A DNA stretch of 8,132 nucleotides from positions 1 through 8,132 of the forward strand of contig JAGAAU010000008.1 in NCBI GenBank assembly GCA_017615135.1, given 5' to 3'. The stretch is from Bacteroidales bacterium (lineage in GTDB: Bacteria > Bacteroidota > Bacteroidia > Bacteroidales > UBA932). Shown here in pieces: positions 1 to 6,298 of this stretch (position 1 is the first letter of the stretch; each line of letters starts with the position of its first letter). Both the position numbers and the translations under genes were made by a program. The notes under the pieces were generated by a model. The model worked only from the letters and a program-made list of their open reading frames with translations, was not told where the DNA came from and made no database searches.

Positions 1-843
1 AAGGACACTAAGATACTGATTGTAGGTCTGGGGCTCATTGGCGGCAGTTATGCCAGAGCTTTGAGCCGTCAGGGCTATTATGTGGGCGGAATCAGCCGCT
101 CGCAGGAGACAGTGGACTATGCGCTGAAAAACGGTTTTATTGCCACCGGCTCCACGGAGGTAAGTCAGGCTACTGTTTCCGGTTACGACCTTGTGGTCCT
201 GGCCCTCTATCCTTCCAAGATGTCCGGATGGATAAAAAAATACCAGCATCTCATAAAGGATGGTGCGGTAATTACAGACGTAAGCGGCGTTAAGTGTTCC
301 ATAGTATATAAGATTCAGGAGATGTTGCGCCCCGGGCTGGAATTCATCAGCGCTCATCCCATGGCGGGAAGGGAGAAAAGCGGTATCCGCAATGCCGACG
401 ACGGGGTTTTCCGCGGCGCGAACTATCTGGTCACCCCCACCGCTGCGAACAGCGAAGCGGCAATTCAGCTCAGTGAGGAACTCGGACGCACGCTCGGTTT
501 CAGCCGGATCAGCCGAATCAGCCCGGAACTCCACGATGAGATGATTGCCTTCCTCAGCCAGCTCACCCACTGTATCGCAGTGGCACTGATGACCTGCAGG
601 GACTGCACCCATTTTTCCGCTTATACCGGCGATTCCTTCCGGGACCTCACCCGCATAGCCCGCATCAACGATGAGATGTGGAGCGAGCTGTTTACCCAGA
701 ACAAAGAGCAGTTGCTGACCCAGATGGATCTTTTCAGCGGGCAGCTCAGCCGCCTCCGGGACGCCGTCGCCCGCGGCGACATTGACACTATGCGTGAGAT
801 GATGAAGCTCTCCACCGAGCGCAGAGCTTATTTTGACAAGTGA
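1..843 (+). CDS. tyrA: Prephenate dehydrogenase (5' end outside window)
   Basis: Converts prephenate to 4-hydroxyphenylpyruvate with NAD(P)+ in the tyrosine branch; cytoplasmic. The frame is open from base 1 and 280 residues are visible. Visible residues 4-16 form the first Rossmann strand and turn, with a GLGLIGG motif (9-15), so only the start and perhaps a few codons are missing upstream. The TTG at 61 lies after this motif and is not the real start. The family signature HPMAGREKSG begins at visible His119, equivalent to the catalytic His of TyrA enzymes; a second conserved-type His is in SQLTH (H190, usually LPH in the family), and SFRDLTRIA at about 212-220 is the usual helical-domain motif. 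There is no chorismate mutase or ACT domain, so it looks monofunctional. DAHP synthase follows 142 bp downstream across element A with no clear promoter or terminator, so co-transcription is plausible. TGA stop at 841-843. Confidence 0.93.
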   Translation, partial: KDTKILIVGLGLIGGSYARALSRQGYYVGGISRSQETVDYALKNGFIATGSTEVSQATVSGYDLVVLALYPSKMSGWIKKYQHLIKDGAVITDVSGVKCSIVYKIQEMLRPGLEFISAHPMAGREKSGIRNADDGVFRGANYLVTPTAANSEAAIQLSEELGRTLGFSRISRISPELHDEMIAFLSQLTHCIAVALMTCRDCTHFSAYTGDSFRDLTRIARINDEMWSELFTQNKEQLLTQMDLFSGQLSRLRDAVARGDIDTMREMMKLSTERRAYFDK

Positions 844-849
844 ATATGA

Positions 850-969
850 CAGAACGGAATTGCTACACTTTCCCTGCCGTCACTTCGTGACCCCTCCCAC
901 TGCGTGGGCCCCTCCCTCTTATGATGCCGAGGGTGGCACAGGCGATGAAAGTGCAGCAATTCCGTTCTG
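850..969 (+). repeat. Multi-hairpin inverted-repeat element, copy A
   Basis: A 120-nt element fills the tyrA-DAHP synthase gap. Its ends (850-872 and 947-969) are reverse complements over 23 bp with one A-C mismatch. Inside lie three hairpins in order: GTCAC-TTC-GTGAC (879-891), CCCAC-TGC-GTGGG (896-908) and CCCTC-10 nt-GAGGG (914-933), plus a short inner stem TGCC/GGCA (875-878 with 935-938). The fold would be a closing stem with three arms, like a cloverleaf. Copy B (6382-6503) has the same architecture in opposite orientation. The spine CCCTCCCA...TGGGCCCCTCCC is shared, while the stem sequences differ and still pair. There is no room for a protein. It could be a non-autonomous mobile element, a structured RNA, or an mRNA-stabilising or terminating structure; the sequence does not decide which. 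Confidence 0.8.
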
Positions 970-985
970 ATAAATAGACCAAACA

Positions 986-2014
986 ATGAATGTAAAATTC
1001 AATCGCGAACTATTCAGTCCGCAGGAACTGAAGAAAATGTATCCGGTAACGCCGGAAGCTGCGGCTATGAAGGCGGCCAATGACGAGGCGGTGAAGGACA
1101 TACTGTCCGGGCGCTCGGACAAGCTCCTTCTGGTTATAGGCCCCTGCTCTGCAGACCGCCAGGATGCCGTGATAGAGTATATTTTCCGTCTGCGCCCTCT
1201 TCAGGAACAGGTAAAGGACAAGATAGTCATAGTTCCGCGTATCTACACAAACAAACCCCGCACTACCGGCGACGGCTACAAGGGCATGCTCCATCAGCCG
1301 GATCCGCTGAATCACCCGGACCTGTTCAAAGGGCTGGTTTCCATACGCAAACTGCACCTCAAGGCTTTGCTGGATACAGGCTTTTCCTGTGCAGACGAAA
1401 TGCTCTATCCGGAGAATCATCTCTTCCTGTCGGACCTTCTGAGCTATGTGGCGGTGGGGGCTCGCAGCGTAGAGAACCAGCAGCACCGTCTGGTGGCGAG
1501 CGGGCTGAATATCCCCGTGGGGATGAAGAACCCCACCGGAGGCGACCTCTCGGTAATGATGAATTCCATCCGGGCGGCACAGCACAGCCACAGCTTCATA
1601 TATCGCAACTGGGATGTGACAAGTGCCGGAAACCCTTACGCGCATGCGATTCTGCGCGGATTCGTAGACGATCATGGAACCAGCCATCCCAACTACCATT
1701 ACGAAGACCTGAAGCACCTGGCAGACCTGTATGCCGCCGGAACCTTCTCCAACCCCGCCGTGCTGGTAGACTGCAACCACTCCAATTCCGGGAAGAATTT
1801 CCTTGAACAGGGGCGCATAGCCAAGGAAGTGCTGCACAGCACCAGGCATTGCGACGCAGTGCGTGCACTGGTAAAAGGACTTATGATAGAATCATATCTT
1901 GAAGACGGATGCCAGAAGGAAGGGGAGATGGTCTACGGCAAATCCATTACCGATCCCTGCCTTGGATGGGAGAAGACCGAGCGTCTCGTGCTGGAGCTGG
2001 CTGAACTCCGATGA
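986..2014 (+). CDS. aroG: 3-deoxy-7-phosphoheptulonate (DAHP) synthase, type I-alpha
   Basis: Condenses phosphoenolpyruvate with erythrose 4-phosphate, the first committed step of the shikimate pathway; cytoplasmic TIM-barrel metalloenzyme. The 342-aa length is close to the roughly 350 aa of the E. coli AroF/G/H group. The four expected metal ligands can be placed by family motif: Cys54 (IGPCSA), His265 (DCNHSNS), Glu302 (MIESYLEDG) and Asp323 (SITDPCLGW). Substrate-binding motifs are KPRTTGDGYKG (90-100), GARSVENQQHR (158-168) and GMKNPTGGD (179-187). The ATG at 986 fits the family N-terminus and is preceded by an A-rich segment (accaaaca) typical of Bacteroidota. No promoter is visible just upstream, so it probably depends on tyrA read-through across element A. 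Which aromatic amino acid inhibits it cannot be read; the symbol denotes family, not feedback type. There is no fused chorismate mutase. Confidence 0.93.
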   Translation: MNVKFNRELFSPQELKKMYPVTPEAAAMKAANDEAVKDILSGRSDKLLLVIGPCSADRQDAVIEYIFRLRPLQEQVKDKIVIVPRIYTNKPRTTGDGYKGMLHQPDPLNHPDLFKGLVSIRKLHLKALLDTGFSCADEMLYPENHLFLSDLLSYVAVGARSVENQQHRLVASGLNIPVGMKNPTGGDLSVMMNSIRAAQHSHSFIYRNWDVTSAGNPYAHAILRGFVDDHGTSHPNYHYEDLKHLADLYAAGTFSNPAVLVDCNHSNSGKNFLEQGRIAKEVLHSTRHCDAVRALVKGLMIESYLEDGCQKEGEMVYGKSITDPCLGWEKTERLVLELAELR

Positions 2015-2042
2015 TAAAATTTTTGCACTTTTTGGGAAAAGT

Positions 2043-2077
2043 CTTGCAGGCGTACGCGCGTACAATGCTTTCCTTTG
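2043..2077 (+). promoter_or_regulatory. Possible weak Bacteroidota promoter
   Basis: TTCCTTTG at 2070-2077 differs from the -7 consensus TAnnTTTG at one base. CTTG at 2043-2046 is a poor -33 match with a long spacer of 23 nt instead of 19. It lies 21 bp before the 50-codon gene at 2099 and is the best candidate start for the small gene and lipoprotein unit. The departures from consensus suggest a weak or activator-dependent promoter. Read-through from DAHP synthase is the alternative, because no clear terminator separates them. Confidence 0.35.
2052..2063. promoter_or_regulatory. 12-bp perfect palindrome, candidate operator
   Basis: GTACGCGCGTAC is self-complementary over 12 bp, in otherwise AT-rich DNA between the candidate -33 and -7 boxes. 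GTACAAT follows directly (2060-2066) and recurs at 2077-2083, flanking the -7 box. The position suits a repressor or activator site, but no regulator gene is in view and chance is not excluded. Confidence 0.3.
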
Positions 2078-2098
2078 TACAATAACCAATTTTTCACT

Positions 2099-2251
2099 AT
2101 GTCAAAAAGTAATTTTTATCCCTACCAGACTCCGGATTCCCTGGTCTTTGGACCTGAGCCTGAGATGGTTTTGTGTACATCCCCTACGACTGGAGGTACA
2201 GACGAACTGGTCGATACCGATGTAGAAGGACTTACCTGGACTGAATTTTAA
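2099..2251 (+). CDS. Small uncharacterised protein (50 aa) ahead of the lipoprotein
   Basis: ATG at 2099, TAA at 2249-2251. The protein begins MSKSNFYPYQTPDSLVFG and ends GTDELVDTDVEGLTWTEF. The N-terminus is polar and aromatic, followed by an acidic motif (GPEPEMVLCTSP) and an acidic C-terminus; pI should be very low. There is no signal peptide, lipobox or membrane segment, and one cysteine (Cys26). The layout (Tyr/Pro-rich start, an E-x-VLC-x-S core, Gly/Asp-rich tail ending in a Trp motif) resembles short Bacteroidales proteins often seen beside fimbrillin-like or surface lipoprotein genes; that resemblance is from memory and the function is unknown. Only 11 bp separate its stop from the next start, so the two are very probably co-transcribed. 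The frame is open and codon use looks like that of the neighbours. Confidence 0.6.
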   Translation: MSKSNFYPYQTPDSLVFGPEPEMVLCTSPTTGGTDELVDTDVEGLTWTEF

Positions 2252-2262
2252 ATCCTGCTGTT

Positions 2263-4818
2263 ATGAAGAAGACTTACAGATTTTTTGCAATCGTGCTTTC
2301 TGTCATAGTGGCAGCATCCTGCACGGTAAAAGGTGAATTTGATACTCCCTCCATTCCCGAGAATGGCACAGGAACACTCAAACTTGTCATAGAAGATGTT
2401 TCCAAGACTTACGTTGAAGACCTTGAAACTCCCGGCTCCCACGCAGTCAAGTGGAGCGGCACCGAGGCTGTCAGCGTCAACGGTGTTGCCGTAAACGTCC
2501 TGGAGGTTTCCGCAGACGGCCTTACGGCTACCATCCCTTCGGAGGGGCTCGAGGCTCCCTATCGCGCTTTCTATCCCGCAAGCGCTGTCGTTGACGGTTC
2601 TTTTGTGCGTGAAGTAGCAACCGTGGTAGCCCCCGGCGATACCACACATACCGGCTACAAGGCCTCTGACGGCAAGTATTATGACTGGCTGAAGGCCGAT
2701 TTCCCTGCCGTCCAGAACTATGTGGCTGGTGGGTACGACCCTGCCGCCGCGCTTATGTCTGCTTCCAGGGATGACGATAAACTCACCTTCCATCATCACA
2801 CAGCCTTCCTGAAGGTAATAGTTGGCGGAGAGACCTCCAACATTCGCAGGCTGGTGCTCCGCAACGGCGTCCTTACCCGTGGAATGACCGGCACATTCTC
2901 TTATGTGTTCAAGGGCGATGATATTATCTCCAGCGTTGTCAGCGACGTAACGGAAACCCTTACTCTGGACTGCGGAGAAGACGGAGTTGCTCCCGGTACC
3001 CCGATTCTGGTGGCGGTCCCTGCAAGAAACTACAGCTCCGGTCTTGTAATTTCTGCTGAAAATGTAGACGGAGAGTCCTGCTCTATCAAATCTTCCGCTC
3101 TGAATACCCTCGACTATCCCGGCGCCATCATCACCGTTCCCATGGAATTCAACCCCACTGGTGCAAAGGGTTACATAAGGACAGCCGGAGACTGGAGCCT
3201 GTTTGTATCCGATGTCAACAACGGTGTGTCGCTCGACCGCTGGATGGTGGACGGAGTTGTCAAGCTCGATGCCGACCTCGAGGTTGAGGATCTTCCCCGC
3301 ATGACCGCCGAGTGGACCGGTATCTTCGATGGACAGGACCACATCATCAAACAGACAAAGGCTAATGGTCCCCTGTTCGGCGTTATTAACGGAGGAACAG
3401 TCAAGCAGCTCATATTGAAAGGCGATATGCATGAAGATATGGAAGACTCATCCAATCCCGGATACTGTTCTGTAGCTGTAACCCTGAAGGGCAACGGTAC
3501 CATCTCCAACGTTCACAACATGATGGATATGACTGCGGACGTCTCCGGTAAGCATATTGCGATGGCCGGAATCTGCCGCCAGGTTTTAAGCGGAACAATC
3601 TCCGATTGCTACAATCTGGGAAAAATCACTGCTGATTATGTAGCTACCACCACAGCCAATGTCTATGCCGGAGGTATTGTTGCCATGATAGGCGACCTGG
3701 TTTCCCTCGCCCCTCTGGAAGGTCCTGTGACAATATCCAATTGTGTCAACTATAACGATATAAGCCTTAAAAACCAGCATAACGGTACGGCTTTCCCTAT
3801 GCATTATAATGCATTGGGCGGCATCGTTGCCTGGATACTCGGGGGCGATGAGACCAATTTCGCAAGGCTGAATGGCTGTGCCAATTACGGGAAACTTACC
3901 AATACCCGCGGCCATCTTGCGACCAATGCCGCACCTAACCTGTCTGCGGGTTATGTTGGCGGAATGGTAGGATGTGCCTATATGCCTGCCAAGACTTTCA
4001 CCTACACCAACAACAATAAAAATTATTCTTCTCCTGTCGGGCGTTCATTCGCCTGCCCTTACGGAGCAAAGAAATGGGTGGCTGGTGAAGGTACGGAAGA
4101 GCACCAGGACGGTATCTACTTTGAGCTTTATGGCTGTGTCAATTACGGAAATATTGTTCATGAGGCATCTGCAAGCAGCGCCGTAGCCTCATCTACGATA
4201 CGTTTCAAACACTATAGCGGTGGCCTCATCGGACTTGCCTTCGGTAAATTGAGCAGGCACGCACTTCTGGAAAATTGTGCGAATGGTGGAAACGTCGGAG
4301 GAGGCTCTTCTTACTCCCGTTCCGCCTATACGGCTGTAAATGGCGGACTTGTAGGTCTTGCAGGAGCCCTGGATGTGACGTTATGCGCCGTTGGCGACAA
4401 ATCGACTCCTGCAGTGATAGGTGGAGCACCCCTCAGCTTTGCCAATGGCGGAATCTTCGGAATCATGCCTGTACAGTGCAATGTAGACTGTTGCGATCTT
4501 AACCTCAATATCATTGCTTCCGGAACAGGGCATGACAGTATGCCTTACTTTGCAGCGCTTGCAGCTATGGTGGTTGGTGGAACTTCCGCTCAGGGAGGCT
4601 ACCTCAAGGATACTACCGATCCTACGTTGTACTATGCCGGCAGTTCCTTCCAGAATGTAAAGGTAAAGGGCAGCATTTCCCATGGAAAGACTCAGTCTGC
4701 GCTTACCACGGATACCTTCGATGCGGAAACTACAGCCGGTATGCTCTTCTGCAGCTACGATACGGCAAATGCCGACGTGCAGGCGTTCGACATGACCGGT
4801 ACCGGGCTCTGGAATTAA
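2263..4818 (+). CDS. Large surface lipoprotein: fimbrillin-like N-terminus, GLUG-like beta-helix repeats
   Basis: 851 aa. The N-terminus has Lys residues, a hydrophobic stretch (7-17) and a lipobox AAS-C, giving Cys20 as the predicted lipidated residue after signal peptidase II cleavage. Residues about 35-300 resemble the fimbrillin/Mfa-like lipoproteins of Bacteroidales: a KTYVED start to the domain, an SVNGV strand and an RAFYPAS motif. A linker (YIRTAGDW, 304-311) leads to a repeat region opened by WTGIFDGQDHIIKQ (about 352-365). Degenerate repeats follow, with a pattern like C-x-N-Y/L-x-x-I then GG-I/L/M-V/I-G/A. Cys-containing repeat starts lie near residues 444, 492, 536, 622 and 669, each followed by a GG motif such as AGGIVAMIG, LGGIVAWI, VGGMVG, SGGLIG and GGLVG. 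This resembles GLUG-type right-handed beta-helix adhesins. No catalytic motif is seen. It is probably lipid-anchored on the outer surface and used for adhesion or glycan binding; the ligand is unknown. It ends TGLWN just before a strong terminator. Confidence 0.85.
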   Translation: MKKTYRFFAIVLSVIVAASCTVKGEFDTPSIPENGTGTLKLVIEDVSKTYVEDLETPGSHAVKWSGTEAVSVNGVAVNVLEVSADGLTATIPSEGLEAPYRAFYPASAVVDGSFVREVATVVAPGDTTHTGYKASDGKYYDWLKADFPAVQNYVAGGYDPAAALMSASRDDDKLTFHHHTAFLKVIVGGETSNIRRLVLRNGVLTRGMTGTFSYVFKGDDIISSVVSDVTETLTLDCGEDGVAPGTPILVAVPARNYSSGLVISAENVDGESCSIKSSALNTLDYPGAIITVPMEFNPTGAKGYIRTAGDWSLFVSDVNNGVSLDRWMVDGVVKLDADLEVEDLPRMTAEWTGIFDGQDHIIKQTKANGPLFGVINGGTVKQLILKGDMHEDMEDSSNPGYCSVAVTLKGNGTISNVHNMMDMTADVSGKHIAMAGICRQVLSGTISDCYNLGKITADYVATTTANVYAGGIVAMIGDLVSLAPLEGPVTISNCVNYNDISLKNQHNGTAFPMHYNALGGIVAWILGGDETNFARLNGCANYGKLTNTRGHLATNAAPNLSAGYVGGMVGCAYMPAKTFTYTNNNKNYSSPVGRSFACPYGAKKWVAGEGTEEHQDGIYFELYGCVNYGNIVHEASASSAVASSTIRFKHYSGGLIGLAFGKLSRHALLENCANGGNVGGGSSYSRSAYTAVNGGLVGLAGALDVTLCAVGDKSTPAVIGGAPLSFANGGIFGIMPVQCNVDCCDLNLNIIASGTGHDSMPYFAALAAMVVGGTSAQGGYLKDTTDPTLYYAGSSFQNVKVKGSISHGKTQSALTTDTFDAETTAGMLFCSYDTANADVQAFDMTGTGLWN

Positions 4819-4846
4819 TCCGCTGAATCTTAGTATAGCTTTGAAG

Positions 4847-4880
4847 GCCGGCCCCGTCCGTTGATGGGGCCGGCTTTTTT
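4847..4880 (+). terminator. Strong intrinsic terminator after the lipoprotein gene
   Basis: GCCGGCCCC (4847-4855) pairs perfectly with GGGGCCGGC (4866-4874). The stem extends inward through GTC/GAT (one G-T wobble) to a CGTT loop, and six T residues follow (4875-4880). It lies 28 bp after the lipoprotein stop and closes that transcription unit. The last T residues are shared with the -33 box of the metK promoter. Confidence 0.93.
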
Positions 4881-4908
4881 GCTTTATCGCAATAATTGAT
4901 TACCTTTG
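4878..4908 (+). promoter_or_regulatory. metK promoter (Bacteroidota -33/-7 type)
   Basis: TTTG at 4878-4881, a 19-nt spacer, then TACCTTTG at 4901-4908 give an exact match to the primary-sigma consensus of Bacteroidota (TTTG-N19-TAnnTTTG). Transcription should start near 4913-4917, about 10-14 nt before the first stem of the riboswitch. The -33 box is embedded in the T-tract of the preceding terminator. Confidence 0.85.
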
Positions 4909-4924
4909 CCGCGCAAAACAATAC

Positions 4925-4983
4925 GGGCGTGGACAGATTTGACTGCTTGCAACCACGCGTTTAAACAAAAAAATGCTAAAATG
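4925..4983 (+). promoter_or_regulatory. SAM-II-type riboswitch in the metK leader
   Basis: The leader matches the SAM-II aptamer as I recall it from the crystallised metagenomic RNA and the metA leaders. Stem P1 is GCGTGG (4927-4932) with CCACGC (4953-4958). Loop 1 carries GATTTGA (4936-4942) and ends TTGCAA (4947-4952), directly before the 3' strand of P1. An A-rich linker contains TTTAAAC, and the segment TGCTAAAA (4974-4981) is equivalent to the conserved GCUAAAA pseudoknot strand. TTGC with GC of GCTAAAA would form the core of the pseudoknot around SAM. The A-rich linker is a few bases longer than in the reference, and I cannot pair the outer part of the pseudoknot convincingly. Because GCTAAAA overlaps the A of the metK ATG, SAM binding should block initiation directly. 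Product feedback on SAM synthetase is the expected logic. Confidence 0.8.
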
Positions 4984-6207
4984 AATTATCTCTTCACATC
5001 GGAGAGTGTCTCCGAAGGACACCCCGACAAACTTTCCGACCGCATTTCAGATGCCATTCTGGACGAATACCTCCGTCAGGATCCGGAGGCTAAGGTTGCG
5101 TGTGAAACTTTCTGCACCTCAGACCTCGTAGTGGTTGGCGGCGAGATTCTTTCTACCGCCAAGGTGGATGTTGAGGGCACTGTGCGCCGTGTTATCCGCG
5201 ACACCGGCTACACCAGCGACGAACTGGGCTTCAATGCCGACAGCTGCCGTATAAAGAATGTGCTGCAGCGTCAGAGCCCGGACATCAACCGCGGAGTGGT
5301 GCGTCAGAACCCTGAGGAGCAGGGCGCCGGAGACCAGGGAATGATGTTCGGCTATGCCTGTCGCGACACCGAAGAATATATGCCACTGGCACTTTCCCTT
5401 TCGCACAAACTGCTGAAGATTCTTTCCGATATCCGTCACGACGGTAACGGCGAGATGCCCTACCTCAGGCCCGATGCCAAGGCTCAGTTTACCATTGAAT
5501 ATGACGGGAACCATAAGCCCGTGCGCATCCATACCATAGTCCTTAGCACCCAGCACGATGAGTTCGGCACCGAAGAGGAGATGCATACGCGCATAGAAAA
5601 GGATATCCGCTCCATTGTGCTGCCCAAACTGGTTTCCTGTCTTCCGGACAGTACGGCAGCCCTGTTCGCCGGCAATTTCAGGCTTCTGGTGAATCCCACC
5701 GGAAAGTTTGTGATAGGCGGCCCGGCTGGCGACACCGGCCTTACAGGCAGGAAGATAATCGTTGATACCTACGGCGGCAGGGGAGCCCACGGCGGCGGAG
5801 CATTTTCCGGCAAGGACCCTTCGAAGGTAGACAGGAGCGGCGCCTATGCCGCCCGCTATCTCGCCAAGAACCTTGTCGCAGCGGGCGTGGCAGACGAGTG
5901 CCTCGTGCAGATTGCGTACGCAATCGGAGTCGCCGCTCCGGTAAGCATCTTTATCGATACTTACGGCACTTCCCACCTTCCGGCGGAAGTGTCGGACGGA
6001 GAGATTGCCGAGAAGATTCGGGAGAACTTCGATCTGCGACCCGCCGCCATTACGGAGCGCTTCGGCCTGAAATCGCCTATATTCGAGCCTACAGCTACTT
6101 ATGGGCATATGGGCCGCACTCCTTACATTAAGGGCGGGCTGCAGTTCTTCGGCTGGGAAAAGACAGACTCGGTAGAAAAAATCAAAAAAATATTTGGTAT
6201 TAACTGA
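4981..6207 (+). CDS. metK: S-adenosylmethionine synthetase (methionine adenosyltransferase)
   Basis: Makes S-adenosylmethionine from ATP and methionine; cytoplasmic, normally a tetramer. The 408-aa length is slightly above the roughly 384 aa of E. coli. The start at 4981 gives MNYLFTSESVSEGHPDK, with the conserved catalytic-type His14. An in-frame TTG at 4906 lies in the promoter and is rejected. Family signatures are ELGFNADSC then QSPDI (81-102), GAGDQG (115-120), GKFVIGGPAGDTGLTGRK (241-258), and the P-loop-like GGGAFSGKDPSKVDRS (271-286). IGVAAPVS (315-322) and the C-terminal TATYGHMGR (371-379) also fit. Nothing is missing or disrupted. Regulation is probably by the SAM-II-like leader. 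No terminator is seen directly after the stop; its transcript would run into the trp attenuator terminator at 6333-6363. Confidence 0.97.
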   Translation: MNYLFTSESVSEGHPDKLSDRISDAILDEYLRQDPEAKVACETFCTSDLVVVGGEILSTAKVDVEGTVRRVIRDTGYTSDELGFNADSCRIKNVLQRQSPDINRGVVRQNPEEQGAGDQGMMFGYACRDTEEYMPLALSLSHKLLKILSDIRHDGNGEMPYLRPDAKAQFTIEYDGNHKPVRIHTIVLSTQHDEFGTEEEMHTRIEKDIRSIVLPKLVSCLPDSTAALFAGNFRLLVNPTGKFVIGGPAGDTGLTGRKIIVDTYGGRGAHGGGAFSGKDPSKVDRSGAYAARYLAKNLVAAGVADECLVQIAYAIGVAAPVSIFIDTYGTSHLPAEVSDGEIAEKIRENFDLRPAAITERFGLKSPIFEPTATYGHMGRTPYIKGGLQFFGWEKTDSVEKIKKIFGIN

Positions 6208-6223
6208 TTTTTCCATACATTTG
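6193..6223 (+). promoter_or_regulatory. Promoter of the trp leader / trpB2 unit
   Basis: TTTG at 6193-6196 (inside the last codons of metK), a 19-nt spacer, then TACATTTG at 6216-6223: a second exact match to TTTG-N19-TAnnTTTG. Transcription should start near 6228-6232, leaving about 10 nt before the leader-peptide ATG at 6239. No other consensus promoter is visible between here and trpB2, so this is the likely source of trpB2 mRNA. Confidence 0.83.
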
Positions 6224-6238
6224 CCGTTGATGACACGT

Positions 6239-6298
6239 ATGAACACTTTCTTCTGGTGGCGCCTGAGCGATATTTCCGGTCAGGCCTGCGAGGCGTAA
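6239..6298 (+). CDS. trpL: Trp leader peptide of the attenuator (19 aa)
   Basis: The reading frame encodes MNTFFWWRLSDISGQACEA with a TAA stop at 6296-6298. Tandem Trp codons TGG TGG at 6254-6259 follow two Phe codons, giving four aromatic codons in a row; two adjacent Trp residues in 19 are far above background. It starts about 10 nt after the predicted transcription start and precedes the attenuator hairpins and a U-tract terminator. The ribosome would stall on TGG TGG when charged tRNA-Trp is scarce. The peptide probably has no function of its own. A second, small response to Phe shortage through TTC TTC is possible. Confidence 0.85.
   Translation: MNTFFWWRLSDISGQACEA

Noticed and set aside
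846..890. Possible 14-codon leader peptide (MTERNCYTFPAVTS) before DAHP synthase
   Set aside because: It has only one Tyr and one Phe, is entirely explained by the left arm of element A, and no competing terminator is visible.
1010..1849. 279-codon minus-strand frame opposite DAHP synthase
   Set aside because: Shadow of a fully conserved enzyme gene.
2015..2050. Intrinsic terminator after DAHP synthase
   Set aside because: Only a weak A/T stem (CTTTTT/GAAAAG with a 2-nt loop) and no T-tract after it.
2248..3432. 394-codon minus-strand frame opposite the lipoprotein
   Set aside because: The + strand has a lipobox, domain structure and terminator; the antisense translation has no signal peptide or recognisable domain.
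4906..4980. Upstream TTG start extending metK by 25 codons
   Set aside because: It begins inside the -7 promoter box and would translate the riboswitch; the conserved MetK N-terminus starts at 4981.
5119..6246. 375-codon minus-strand frame opposite metK
   Set aside because: Shadow of metK; it also spans the trp promoter, and its translation shows no motif.
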